Source of the DNA: Draconibacterium orientale
GTDB taxonomy: Bacteria; Bacteroidota; Bacteroidia; Bacteroidales; JAADGE01
DNA length: 24,426 nucleotides
Assembly: GCA_020718265.1 (NCBI GenBank)
Contig: DYSM01000010.1
Span: forward strand, 1-24,426
Direction of reading: 5' to 3'
The notes beneath the pieces are model-generated. The model was given only the letters and a program-made list of their open reading frames with translations. It did not search any database and had not been told where the DNA came from. A program made the position numbers and the translations under genes. Shown here piece after piece: positions 1 through 7,746 of the stretch (the stretch's first letter is position 1; each line of letters opens with the position of its first letter).

Positions 1-72
1 CTGCCTTGCGAACTAAAATAATAACGAGCAACGTAAAACGCCTGCTAAAATTGGAAATTCGGACTTGGCAAT

Positions 73-447
73 TTAGTTTAGCAATTCGGACTTTTTAGAA
101 TTGAGTTTCCAAAAATAGAAATCGCAAATAAATACAACACAGACACCAACGGTATAACAAACAACATCCGACCACAAAAATCCATGTCTTAAAACGAGCG
201 AACCTAAGGTTGAGCCTCTTACATTGTCAATCCAAACGGCATGATACAACCGGCTTAGTTCTATGGAATATGAGAAAAGAAGCGCGATAACTGCACTTTT
301 TTGGGGTTTAATTTTCGGAAATAAAAAAACAAGAATAAGGTAAGCTGTTGAAGCCCAAAGTGTATCGCCTCCAAATTTCGCAGTAAAATCGGGAAACATT
401 TGCGGCATTTTGTGTGTGGCTAAACCTATTGCAATTACAATAACCAT
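73..447 (-). CDS. DUF2809 family small membrane protein
   Basis: Predicted polytopic membrane protein of about 124 residues and unknown function. Hydrophobic segments lie near residues 1-10, 30-45, 50-62 and 90-112. The pattern GGDTLWAS, a Pro-ended second helix, an internal SIELSRLYH and GSTLG followed by FLWSDVVCYTVG fits the DUF2809 family as I know it. The ATG at 447 may not be the true start: the frame stays open upstream to a stop at 505-507, and the extra residues, including KRNRLFVLGA, look like the usual basic N-terminus of the family. No ATG, GTG or TTG is present in that extension; CTG and ATA codons are. The extension would overlap the 3' end of the kinase gene (stop at 485-487), so translation is probably coupled. 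Family assignment is fairly secure, the start is not, and the function is unknown. Confidence 0.72.
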   Translation of the reverse strand: MVIVIAIGLATHKMPQMFPDFTAKFGGDTLWASTAYLILVFLFPKIKPQKSAVIALLFSYSIELSRLYHAVWIDNVRGSTLGSLVLRHGFLWSDVVCYTVGVCVVFICDFYFWKLNSKKSELLN

Positions 448-484
448 AGCCCCGAGAACAAACAGCCTGTTTCGTTTTTGTATC

Positions 485-3298
485 TTAGTTTGTTGTATTA
501 ATGCTTATCAAAATGGTTGTTCCGATTTGTGTATCACTCTGAATATCAATTGTTCCGTTCAGAGATTTCAGCCTGTTTTTCATGTTGTAAAGTCCGTGCC
601 CTGTTTTTTGTGCAAGCACGGAATCTACATCGAAACCTATACCGTTGTCTCGATAAATGAGGTTCAGACGTTTTTCGTAAAGTGTGATTTCAATGTCGGC
701 ATGTGTAGCATCTGCATATTTTATGGTATTGTTAATGCATTCAGCCACAATTCTATAGATAGTTGTTTCGATATGATTTCCAAGTTTCCGTGTAACATTG
801 TGATTGATTGAGATTTCGATATCGGATGTTTCCGTTACGCGGTCGGCAAATGATTTTATGGCAGAAATTAAACCGAAATTTTGCAAGACGTGTGGGCTAA
901 GGTTGTTTGAAATTTCACGAACGCTTCTAATTGCTTCGTTTACAGTGTTTTCGGCTTGTTGTATGAGTTGCGCTTTGTCGAATTTTGCATCTGCTTTTGC
1001 AATCCATTGCGTGTAAAGTTTTATTGTAGAAAGTAAGGGACCGATACCGTCGTGCAAATCTTGTGCAAAACGGCTGCGTTCTTTTTCTTCTGTTTCTATA
1101 ATCGTTTGAAGCAGATGTTGTTGGCGTGTTTTTTCCGAAGTAACATCGCGTATTACGATTAAAATTTCGGGTTTTTGAGTGTTATTTATCAATTTGGCAC
1201 TAAGTTCGGATAAATGCAAAATGTTTTTGGAATCAATGTATTGATGCTCTCCAAAATATTCAATATTTTTAAGACAAGTGTTTAAAATTTTGAAATAATC
1301 TGCCGAATCAGAGTTAAATATATCCGAAATATCATGGTCGATAAGGTTTTCGTACGTGCGTTCGCTTGCTTTAAGTGCGGAGCGGTTTGCATCAATGATA
1401 ATTCCGTTTTCATTGATAATGAACAGATTGTGATTATCACTGTCGAAAATAGTTTGGAATTTGCTCTCGCTTTCTCTAAGTTGTGAGCCTATCATCTTTC
1501 GCTCGGTAATGTCCATTGCTATACCGTTTATGAAACCGGATTTGTCATACTCGCCTATATTTCTGTCGTATAACCAACGCCAATCGCCATTTTTGTGTTT
1601 AATACGGTACACTATTTCAAAATCTTCGCCTTTCATGTGTTTTTCAACAGCTGTTTGCACAACGGGTACGTCATCCGGATGTATTGAATCTATCCAAATT
1701 GTTGGATTTGAGAGTAAATATTCTGAAGAATATCCAAAAATGTCTTGCACTTTAGACGAATAATATACTCCGCCAAATCCGTATTTGAACTGATAAACAG
1801 CGTAAGGCGATTTCTCTACTAAGGTCCGATATTTGTCTTCGGCTACTCTAAGTTCTTGTTCTGCAACAACTTGCGAACTCACTTCAATTTGGCTTCCCCA
1901 AATACCGATTAAAATGGTATTGCTAATAACGCCGAACATGGATATTTTGAACCATTTTTTTTTATCTGCCGGTTGAACTTCCAGAAAGAAATTTTCGAGT
2001 TTAAAATTGTTTAGTATAAAAGCATTTATTAATTTTTCGGCGGCATTTTGTCCGTAAAGCTTCGTGAAACTTTTACCGATAACGGACATTTTCTCCGGGT
2101 TTTCAATGGAACGTAAAAATACGGAATTACACTCGGCAAGAAATGTTCTGTGCAAAAGTTTGTTCGATTTGTCCGTTGCAGGTGTGTCGGGCATGATTGC
2201 CGGCGAAATTTCAAAACGAAAAACACCTTCAAAACCTTTTTCGATAAAATAGCGGTAACGTTCGGAGCTGCGAATTAGTTTTTTTTCAGTTTCTTTGAGC
2301 TGTGTAATGTCATCCAAAACGACCAATACTGCCGGCGGATTGTATTCGGGCACATACATTGTTGTTATGAGAACATAGAGTTGGTGCGTTTTGCTTGCTC
2401 TATGAATGTTGAGAATGCCGTGCTTTTTAGTTTGTCCCGTTTGTGTCGTAAACGTTTGATTTACAGAGTTCCGAAGATCGCAGTTCGGGCACGATGCGCC
2501 ATAACCGCACCCTCTTTTATCATCCCGGGTATGAACACAATTAATAACATCGCCGCCGCGCAAACCAAGCACCTGACTGTTTTCTTTTCCGATAATTTCA
2601 AGTCCTGTTTTATTGATTCGTATGACTTCTCCTTTTTCGTTTACCAAAAGCATCAATGAAGTGGCATTGTCGAAGAAAAATTGCAGTTCGCGCTCCTTTA
2701 CTTCTATTTTTTTGCGCGCATTTACTTCATTGGAAATATCGTGCCCTTCGACAAGTAACGATGTTATTTTATTGTTTTCAAATATGGGTTTTACGGTAAT
2801 ATCAATCTCAGTTATAGTGCTTGTTATTGTTGTATAAGATAGTGTAAATCTGCTAATTATGCCTAACGAGGCGTTCCGAATCGCTTGTTCGGCTGTCAAT
2901 CGGTCGGCTTCGGAATGTTTCCAAAAATTTGTGTCTGAAAATTGTTTGCGTTGTATATTTTTAAGTGTTTCGCCCAACAAATCTAATGCAGCATTATTAA
3001 TATCTAAAATATGACCGTTTGTATCTAAAAGAACGGAGAATTGGTAGGTTTGATTGAAAAAAGCAGCTAAACTCAAACCGGTATGTTCTAATTGTCGGCG
3101 ACGTTTTTGTATGATTTTAAAAAATAGAAATGCTGTGAGAAGTAAAAAACTCGTGTCAAAAATTATATGTTTTACAAAAAGGCTTGTGCCGGGCAAAAAC
3201 GTCTGCGCAACGTTCGGCGACATGACCACCCAAAGCAACGTCATTACAATGTATATGAAAACGAACGAATATTCTTCTTTTATTTTGACTATTTTCAT
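485..3298 (-). CDS. Membrane-anchored multi-PAS sensor histidine kinase (HisKA_3/HATPase_c)
   Basis: Two-component sensor kinase, about 937 residues. Two hydrophobic helices (about residues 13-28 and 46-64) anchor the N-terminus. At least five PAS-like modules follow at roughly 75-190, 205-330, 340-470, 485-605 (PAS_3 type, with KNGDWRWLYDRN) and 610-730. The dimerisation/phosphoacceptor helix contains FAQDLHDGIGPLL (His near 749), typical of the HisKA_3 kinases that pair with LuxR/NarL-type regulators. The ATPase domain has an N box (AECINNTIKYADA), DNGIGF and GHGLYNM. PAS 2 carries four cysteines (about 254, 264, 270, 273; C-x9-C-x5-C-x2-C), which could bind metal or respond to redox. An upstream ATG at 3319 would add seven residues; I prefer 3298 because a -7-like element at 3324-3331 would put the transcript start near 3317. 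No partner regulator is adjacent. The gene is divergent from the TatD gene. Confidence 0.93.
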   Translation of the reverse strand: MKIVKIKEEYSFVFIYIVMTLLWVVMSPNVAQTFLPGTSLFVKHIIFDTSFLLLTAFLFFKIIQKRRRQLEHTGLSLAAFFNQTYQFSVLLDTNGHILDINNAALDLLGETLKNIQRKQFSDTNFWKHSEADRLTAEQAIRNASLGIISRFTLSYTTITSTITEIDITVKPIFENNKITSLLVEGHDISNEVNARKKIEVKERELQFFFDNATSLMLLVNEKGEVIRINKTGLEIIGKENSQVLGLRGGDVINCVHTRDDKRGCGYGASCPNCDLRNSVNQTFTTQTGQTKKHGILNIHRASKTHQLYVLITTMYVPEYNPPAVLVVLDDITQLKETEKKLIRSSERYRYFIEKGFEGVFRFEISPAIMPDTPATDKSNKLLHRTFLAECNSVFLRSIENPEKMSVIGKSFTKLYGQNAAEKLINAFILNNFKLENFFLEVQPADKKKWFKISMFGVISNTILIGIWGSQIEVSSQVVAEQELRVAEDKYRTLVEKSPYAVYQFKYGFGGVYYSSKVQDIFGYSSEYLLSNPTIWIDSIHPDDVPVVQTAVEKHMKGEDFEIVYRIKHKNGDWRWLYDRNIGEYDKSGFINGIAMDITERKMIGSQLRESESKFQTIFDSDNHNLFIINENGIIIDANRSALKASERTYENLIDHDISDIFNSDSADYFKILNTCLKNIEYFGEHQYIDSKNILHLSELSAKLINNTQKPEILIVIRDVTSEKTRQQHLLQTIIETEEKERSRFAQDLHDGIGPLLSTIKLYTQWIAKADAKFDKAQLIQQAENTVNEAIRSVREISNNLSPHVLQNFGLISAIKSFADRVTETSDIEISINHNVTRKLGNHIETTIYRIVAECINNTIKYADATHADIEITLYEKRLNLIYRDNGIGFDVDSVLAQKTGHGLYNMKNRLKSLNGTIDIQSDTQIGTTILISINTTN

Positions 3299-3323
3299 AC
3301 AAAATCCGTATTTTCGCAAGATA

Positions 3324-3331
3324 CAAAACTA
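3324..3331 (-). promoter_or_regulatory. Putative -7 element of the histidine kinase gene
   Basis: Minus strand reads TAGTTTTG, an exact match to the Bacteroidota -7 consensus TAnnTTTG, about 25 bases before the preferred ATG at 3298. No TTG-type -33 box is seen at the usual spacing, so this is tentative. Confidence 0.35.
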
Positions 3332-3386
3332 TCTTTATCAAGTGCTTCTTTCCGTTTATTTATTTTAAAAATTTTGAAATATCTCA

Positions 3387-4037
3387 ATGTTGTATATTGA
3401 TATTCACACACATAAAATAAAATGTGCTCAAAACCCAAGTCTTTCGGTCTTGAATGTTTTTCCTGCCGATATTTCTTCTGTTTCAAAATCGAAGTTTGTA
3501 ACGCTCGGCATACATCCTTGGTATATTTCCGAAGCGGAAGCGAACTTAAAAACGTTGTCTGAATACGTCTTTTTGCCAAATGTTATTGCCGTAGGGGAAA
3601 CCGGACTTGATAAATTGAGACCTGATTTTGAAAAACAGATTGATGTATTTCGCGCACACATACGCATTGCACAACAAGTCCACAAGCCGCTTATCATTCA
3701 TTGTGTGCGTGCATATCAGGACGTTACCGAGTTACTTTTGTCAGAAAAATTTGAACTCCCTGTGATTTTTCATTGGTTTTCCGGAAGTCCGCAACTTGCA
3801 AAACAACTCACGGATAAAGGTTGGTTTCTGTCGTTTGGGCAATCGCTTTTTGATTTGGAATCAAAAACAGTTCGGGCGTTCAAGGCTGTGCCGCTCGAAT
3901 TTATTTTTTTTGAAACCGATGATTCTGATTATGAGATTTCTGAAATTTATGAGCAAGCTGCTTTTTTGCGAAATTGTACAGCCGAAAATCTTTCCGATTC
4001 AATTTCCAAAAACTTCCAACTTTTTTTTCAACGCTAA
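3387..4037 (+). CDS. TatD-family metal-dependent hydrolase, compact Bacteroidota type
   Basis: Cytoplasmic TIM-barrel hydrolase of the TatD superfamily (metal-dependent DNase-like), 216 residues against about 260 for typical TatD. The metal-binding landmarks are in order: HTH at residues 7-9 in DIHTHK, GIHPW near 51, GETGLD near 70-75 (metal Glu), IIHC near 101-104, FHWFSG near 127-132 and FFETDDS near 175-181 (metal Asp). The shortness comes mainly from a missing C-terminal helical part and short loops, with no break in the frame, so it looks like a functional compact form and not a truncation. It is divergent from the kinase gene, with under 90 bases between the starts, and convergent with the PAP2-like gene. 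The substrate cannot be read from sequence. Confidence 0.88.
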   Translation: MLYIDIHTHKIKCAQNPSLSVLNVFPADISSVSKSKFVTLGIHPWYISEAEANLKTLSEYVFLPNVIAVGETGLDKLRPDFEKQIDVFRAHIRIAQQVHKPLIIHCVRAYQDVTELLLSEKFELPVIFHWFSGSPQLAKQLTDKGWFLSFGQSLFDLESKTVRAFKAVPLEFIFFETDDSDYEISEIYEQAAFLRNCTAENLSDSISKNFQLFFQR

Positions 4038-4148
4038 TTAGTGCTTGTAAGAAAACTCTTAACTCGTTGAACGACTTTAAAATATAATAAAATTTCAGCT
4101 TGAATGTTTTTGGAAATCCGATTGAAATTCCGTAGAAATTCAATTGAA

Positions 4149-4257
4149 GAGACCACTCCGATAAGCCGCTTAGCGGTTATTCTTGAAAAATCGCATATTG
4201 ATATTCAGATACTTATAAAACCGCTTAGCGGCTAAAAACACTTCTCGGAGCGGACTC
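4149..4257. mobile_element. 109-bp MITE-like element with terminal inverted repeats and 6-bp target duplication
   Basis: The left end reads GAGACCACTCCGA and the complement of the right end reads GAGTCCGCTCCGA (11 of 13 identical). The element is flanked directly by ATTGAA at 4143-4148 and 4258-4263, as expected of a target-site duplication. Inside each arm is a 15-bp block, AGCCGCTTAGCGGTT, that recurs in inverted orientation with one centre difference; each block can form a CCGC/GCGG hairpin. It has no coding capacity, so it would need a transposase in trans. The end GAGTCCG resembles the 155-bp elements at 7747 and 20978. Confidence 0.72.
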
Positions 4258-4270
4258 ATTGAAGCGGAAT

Positions 4271-4323
4271 AAAAAACAAAGAATGACTACTTTTTGACCA
4301 TTCTATGACTACTAAATGACAAA
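4271..4323. repeat. GTCA array, four motifs at exact 11-bp spacing (copy 1)
   Basis: TGAC occurs at 4284, 4295, 4306 and 4317 on the plus strand, i.e. GTCA on the minus strand every 11 bases. The 53-bp block matches 21273-21325 at 45 of 53 positions. It sits beyond the 3' end of a minus-strand gene, as the second copy does. Function unknown. Confidence 0.75.
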
Positions 4324-4393
4324 GCATTCGATTGAAAAAATGGCAATAAAACTCAGAATTTCAAATATTTACCGGTTTTCTTACAAACTCTGA

Positions 4394-5011
4394 TTACCAA
4401 AACATTAAAAACGGCAATGCCCCGAAAAACATTCCGGTCAGCGTGCCGACGAGCACTTCTTTCGGAGTGTGCGCATTTAGTTGCAAGCGCGCCGTGCCGA
4501 CTAATCCGATACAAAGTGCAGAAATTACTACGAAATACGCTGTTTCTAAGTTGTTTATATATAGAAAAAAAACAATGTATGTAACCATTCCGCTGATTCC
4601 GGAGGTGTGAGCACTTGCTTTTATCCAAAAATTAGCAACGAATTGCGCAATAAGTCCGCCGCCGCCCAGAAACAAAAATAACATCACAAAACGCGGAACC
4701 GGCGACGAAAATGTTAAAAACAACCAAATTGTGCCGATATAAAAAACCAACAAAACCATGTAAGGCAGCGGACGTTCTTTGCGTGTACTCATACTTAAGT
4801 TGCTGATAATGCGCAAATTGTAAAACAACAAAAAAATAAGCATCGGAGCCAAAAATGTGCTCAAGAAAACAATAAGCACGATTGCTTTTTTGATTTCATA
4901 AGACAATGCTGTCAAATACGTCGGATACGAGAACATGAGCAACACGCCCACTGTCGGCATAATGAGCGGATGCAAAACTCCGGAAATTATTTTTGCAATG
5001 ATTCTTGGCAT
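4394..5011 (-). CDS. PAP2-like integral membrane phosphatase-related protein
   Basis: Integral membrane protein of 205 residues with about six hydrophobic helices. Late in the protein the pairs SAHTSGISG (about 133-141) and ARLQLNAHTPKEVLVG (about 173-188) resemble PAP2 phosphatase motifs 2 and 3 (SGH and R-x5-H-x3-D), and RKERPLPY (about 77-84) resembles the KxxxxxxRP motif 1. The fit is a variant: motif 2 has AH in place of the usual GH, and motif 3 has Glu where Asp is common. It could act on undecaprenyl- or lipid-phosphates, or have lost catalysis. It starts 3 bases after the rpoN stop, so the two genes are probably co-transcribed. Confidence 0.75.
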   Translation of the reverse strand: MPRIIAKIISGVLHPLIMPTVGVLLMFSYPTYLTALSYEIKKAIVLIVFLSTFLAPMLIFLLFYNLRIISNLSMSTRKERPLPYMVLLVFYIGTIWLFLTFSSPVPRFVMLFLFLGGGGLIAQFVANFWIKASAHTSGISGMVTYIVFFLYINNLETAYFVVISALCIGLVGTARLQLNAHTPKEVLVGTLTGMFFGALPFLMFW

Positions 5012-5014
5012 GTT

Positions 5015-6517
5015 TTAGAGTTCTTTGCGTAAGCGTGCAACCAAAATGTCCAACTGTTCGCGGTATTTTGCAACCGTTCGGCGTGCAATCAGGTAGCCTT
5101 TTTCTTGTAAAATTTGCGCCAATCGCTCATCGGTCAGCGGACGGCGTTTGTCTTCATTATCAATACATTCCTGTAAAATACGTTTGATTTCGCGTGTCGA
5201 AACGGTGTCGCCGTCCTGCGTTTCCATGCCTTCGGAAAAGAAATATTTTAGCGGAAAAATTCCGAAATGTGTTTGAATGTATTTGCTGTTCGCCACGCGC
5301 GAAATGGTTGAAATATCCAACTGTGTTCGGTCGGCTATATCTTTGAGAATCATTGGTCTAAGCTCGGTTTCATCGCCGTCTTTGAAATATTCGCGCTGAT
5401 AGTCCACAATAGATTCCATGGTTTGCAGCAAGGTGTTTTGGCGTTGCTTTATGGCATCGATGAACCATTTTGCTGAATCCAATTTCTGTTTAACAAACGC
5501 AATCGCATTTTTTTCCTCGCGTGAAGGTCGGTCACCGGTTTCCTGATAGCCTTTGAGCATTTCGGCGTACGTTCTGCTGACGCGCAAATCGGGAACATTT
5601 CCGGCGTTCAGACTTACAACAGGTTCGCCTTCAATAATTTCCAGCACAAAATCCGGTGTAATTTCTTGCGAAGTTTGACTCAATTGTCCCGAATACAGCG
5701 TGCCCGGTTTGGGCGAAAGTTTCAGAATCAATTCAACGACATGTTTCAGCTTATCTTCCGACATGTTCATGCGTTGAGTAATTTTGGTAAAATGTTTCTT
5801 TGAAAATTCTTCAAAATATTCATCCAAAACCTTGTAAGCAATCTTTAGAAGTTCCTTATTTTCAGGACTATCTTCCAATTTTCGTTCAATCTGAATCATC
5901 AAACATTCTCGCAAATCTGTCGTGCCGATGCCCGGCGGGTCGAACCGTTGAATAACTTTGAGCAGATATTTTAGCTCTGCCTCCGTGGCGTTTACGTTTG
6001 CTTTCAGTGCCAAATCGTCCGAAATTGATTCCAATTCGCGTCGCAAATAGCCGCTGTCGTCAATATTGCCGATAATGTAAAGTGCAATTTTAAATTGAAG
6101 TTCGTTAAGTTTTTGTAATCCAAGTTGTTGAACCAAGTGTTCGTGCAACGAAATACCTTCGGAATACGGCACATCGGTAACTTTGTCGTCTTTGGAATAA
6201 TTGTTTACGTGCAATTTATAGCCGTTCAATTCGCTTTCGTTTATATATTCTTCTGCCGAAAAATCGTCGCGCGAATAATCATCTGTCGTAAAATCGTCGG
6301 AAAAATCGTTGTTGTCGTAATCTTCTTCTTTGTGCTCATCGCTGCCGGAAGGTTCATCTTCCGCAGTTCGACCTTCTTCCAAAATCGGATTTTCTTCCAA
6401 TTCTCGCTTGATGCGCTGCTCAAGTTGCAAGGTTGGCAACTCCAGAAGTTTTATGAGTTGTATCTGCTGTGGAGACAACTTCTGGAGTAACTTTTGTTGA
6501 AGATTTTGCTTGAGCAT
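5015..6517 (-). CDS. rpoN: RNA polymerase sigma-54 factor RpoN
   Basis: Alternative sigma factor that directs RNA polymerase to -24/-12 promoters and needs AAA+ enhancer-binding proteins to open them. 500 residues, full length. Region I is the Gln/Leu-rich N-terminus (LQQKLLQKLSPQQIQLIKLL) that contacts activator. A very acidic region II insert follows (about 50-105), then the core-binding domain (about 110-300), the HTH region (LKDIADRTQLDISTISRVAN, about 385-405) and the RpoN box ARRTVAKYRE at about 478-487, which reads the -24 element. No enhancer-binding protein is encoded in the window. A -7-like element lies 20 bases upstream, and the PAP2-like gene follows after 3 bases. Confidence 0.97.
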   Translation of the reverse strand: MLKQNLQQKLLQKLSPQQIQLIKLLELPTLQLEQRIKRELEENPILEEGRTAEDEPSGSDEHKEEDYDNNDFSDDFTTDDYSRDDFSAEEYINESELNGYKLHVNNYSKDDKVTDVPYSEGISLHEHLVQQLGLQKLNELQFKIALYIIGNIDDSGYLRRELESISDDLALKANVNATEAELKYLLKVIQRFDPPGIGTTDLRECLMIQIERKLEDSPENKELLKIAYKVLDEYFEEFSKKHFTKITQRMNMSEDKLKHVVELILKLSPKPGTLYSGQLSQTSQEITPDFVLEIIEGEPVVSLNAGNVPDLRVSRTYAEMLKGYQETGDRPSREEKNAIAFVKQKLDSAKWFIDAIKQRQNTLLQTMESIVDYQREYFKDGDETELRPMILKDIADRTQLDISTISRVANSKYIQTHFGIFPLKYFFSEGMETQDGDTVSTREIKRILQECIDNEDKRRPLTDERLAQILQEKGYLIARRTVAKYREQLDILVARLRKEL

Positions 6518-6536
6518 ATTACGAAATTATTTCGAG

Positions 6537-6544
6537 CAAATATA
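6537..6544 (-). promoter_or_regulatory. Putative -7 element of rpoN
   Basis: Minus strand reads TATATTTG, matching TAnnTTTG, 20 bases before the rpoN ATG. No clear -33 box is seen, and the implied leader is only about 10-15 bases, so confidence is modest. Confidence 0.38.
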
Positions 6545-6585
6545 ATAATAAAAATTGTTTGGCACGATTTTTATTAGTTTTTTTT

Positions 6586-6598
6586 TGTAAAGTTTACA
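6586..6598. promoter_or_regulatory. Perfect palindrome TGTAAA-G-TTTACA upstream of rpoN
   Basis: A 13-base perfect palindrome in the short gap between rmlB and rpoN, 40-50 bases upstream of the rpoN -7 candidate. It resembles the GTAAAC/GTTTAC repeats at the promoter of the FGE-fold gene (19694-19720). It could be an operator; the short AT-rich sequence makes chance possible. Confidence 0.3.
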
Positions 6599-6614
6599 GA
6601 ACACGCACAAACGC

Positions 6615-7676
6615 CTATCGCTCTTTGTATTGCGCTTCGTAATATTTTTCGTATTCGCCCGACAAAATATTGTCCATCCATGCCTGATTTGCTAAATACC
6701 AATCAACGGTTTTTTCCAAACCTTGCTCAAAATTTACCGACGGTTTCCAGCCTAATTCGTTTTGGATTTTTGATGAATCAATTGCATAACGCATATCGTG
6801 TCCGGCGCGGTCGGTTACATACGTGATAAGTTTTTCCGATTCGCCTGCTTCGCGTCCGAGCTTTGTGTCCATAATTTGGCATAATTTTTTTACCAATTCA
6901 ATGTTTTTCCACTCGTTGCTTCCGCCAATGTTATAAGTGTCGCCGTTTTTTCCGTTATGAAAAACCAAATCTATCGCAGCCGCGTGGTCTTCCACATACA
7001 ACCAATCGCGAATGTTCAAGCCTTTGCCGTAAACCGGAAGTGCTTTTTTTGTTTTTATATTATTAATTACCAACGGAATAAGTTTTTCCGGAAATTGATT
7101 CGGACCGTAATTATTTGAGCAATTCGTAATCACAACAGGCATTTTATACGTGTGATGGTAAGCGCGCACCAAGTGATCGGAGCTTGCTTTGGATGACGAA
7201 TACGGGCTGCGCGGATCATACGCCGTCGATTCGGTAAAATAACCTGTGTCGCCGAGCGAACCGTACACTTCATCGGTCGAAATATGATAAAAACGTTTGC
7301 CTTCAAGTTTGTCTTTCCATTGATTTCGTGCCAAATTCAACAAATTTACCGTTCCTAAAATATTGGTTTCGATAAACGCGCCCGGGTTGCTAATCGACCT
7401 GTCCACATGCGATTCCGCTGCAAGGTGTATAATACCGTCGAATTCAACAAGGTCGAAAAATTTCGATAATGAAAACGTATCGCAAATATTTAATTTTACG
7501 AATGTGTAATTACTTCTGCCTTCAATATCCGATAAATTTTCGAGATTTCCGGCATACGTCAACGTATCTAAATTGTAAATGTGATAGTTCGGATATTTAT
7601 TGACGAACAAGCGCACAACGTGTGAACCGATAAACCCTGCACCGCCTGTGATAAGAATATTTTTTGAAGCATTCAT
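6615..7676 (-). CDS. rmlB: dTDP-glucose 4,6-dehydratase
   Basis: Cytoplasmic short-chain dehydrogenase/reductase that converts dTDP-glucose to dTDP-4-keto-6-deoxyglucose, the second step of dTDP-L-rhamnose and related sugar synthesis for surface polysaccharide. From the preferred ATG it has 353 residues, the usual size. It shows the NAD-binding GGAGFIGS near residues 10-17, HLAAESHVDRSI, the catalytic STDEVYG (Thr-Asp-Glu) and the YSSSKASSDH dyad (Tyr/Lys). A longer frame to 7742 adds 22 hydrophobic residues unlike the family and crosses the -7 candidate at 7704-7711, so I reject it. No rmlA, rmlC or rmlD is nearby; the gene stands alone downstream of a MITE-like element. Confidence 0.96.
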   Translation of the reverse strand: MNASKNILITGGAGFIGSHVVRLFVNKYPNYHIYNLDTLTYAGNLENLSDIEGRSNYTFVKLNICDTFSLSKFFDLVEFDGIIHLAAESHVDRSISNPGAFIETNILGTVNLLNLARNQWKDKLEGKRFYHISTDEVYGSLGDTGYFTESTAYDPRSPYSSSKASSDHLVRAYHHTYKMPVVITNCSNNYGPNQFPEKLIPLVINNIKTKKALPVYGKGLNIRDWLYVEDHAAAIDLVFHNGKNGDTYNIGGSNEWKNIELVKKLCQIMDTKLGREAGESEKLITYVTDRAGHDMRYAIDSSKIQNELGWKPSVNFEQGLEKTVDWYLANQAWMDNILSGEYEKYYEAQYKER

Positions 7677-7703
7677 GTTGAAAAAGCAATTTTGAGTGAT
7701 GCG

Positions 7704-7711
7704 CAAAGATA
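7704..7711 (-). promoter_or_regulatory. Putative -7 element of rmlB
   Basis: Minus strand reads TATCTTTG, identical to the -7 box of the FGE-fold gene at 19734-19741, and 27 bases before the rmlB ATG at 7676. The -33 region is AT-rich without a clear TTG. The 155-bp element begins 35 bases further upstream. Confidence 0.5.
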
Positions 7712-7746
7712 TTAAAAAAGGTATATCGGCATAAAAAATCATTGAT

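Larger units (their letters stand above)
4038..4393. other. Gene-free gap between convergent genes, holding a MITE-like element and a phased repeat
   Basis: This 356-base stretch lies between the ends of the TatD and PAP2-like genes. It has no credible ORF. It contains a 109-bp element bounded by 6-bp direct repeats (4143-4263) and a 53-bp GTCA array (4271-4323). I see no convincing terminator for either gene; a short GTAAGA/TCTTAC-like inverted repeat just after the TatD stop is weak. Confidence 0.7.

Noticed and set aside
54..93. Short direct repeat AATTCGGACTT near the window start
   Set aside because: Two 11-base copies in an AT-rich 3' region; too short to separate from chance and without matching structure.
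3387..4037. TatD-type gene as a truncated pseudogene
   Set aside because: Short, but all metal-site motifs are present in order and the frame is intact.
4271..4323. CRISPR-like array
   Set aside because: Units are only 11 bp with a 4-base core and no spacers of proper length, and no cas gene is present.
7677..7742. Upstream extension of rmlB by 22 residues
   Set aside because: The extra residues are hydrophobic and unlike the family, the -7 candidate lies within them, and the family start just before the GGAGFIGS motif fits the ATG at 7676.
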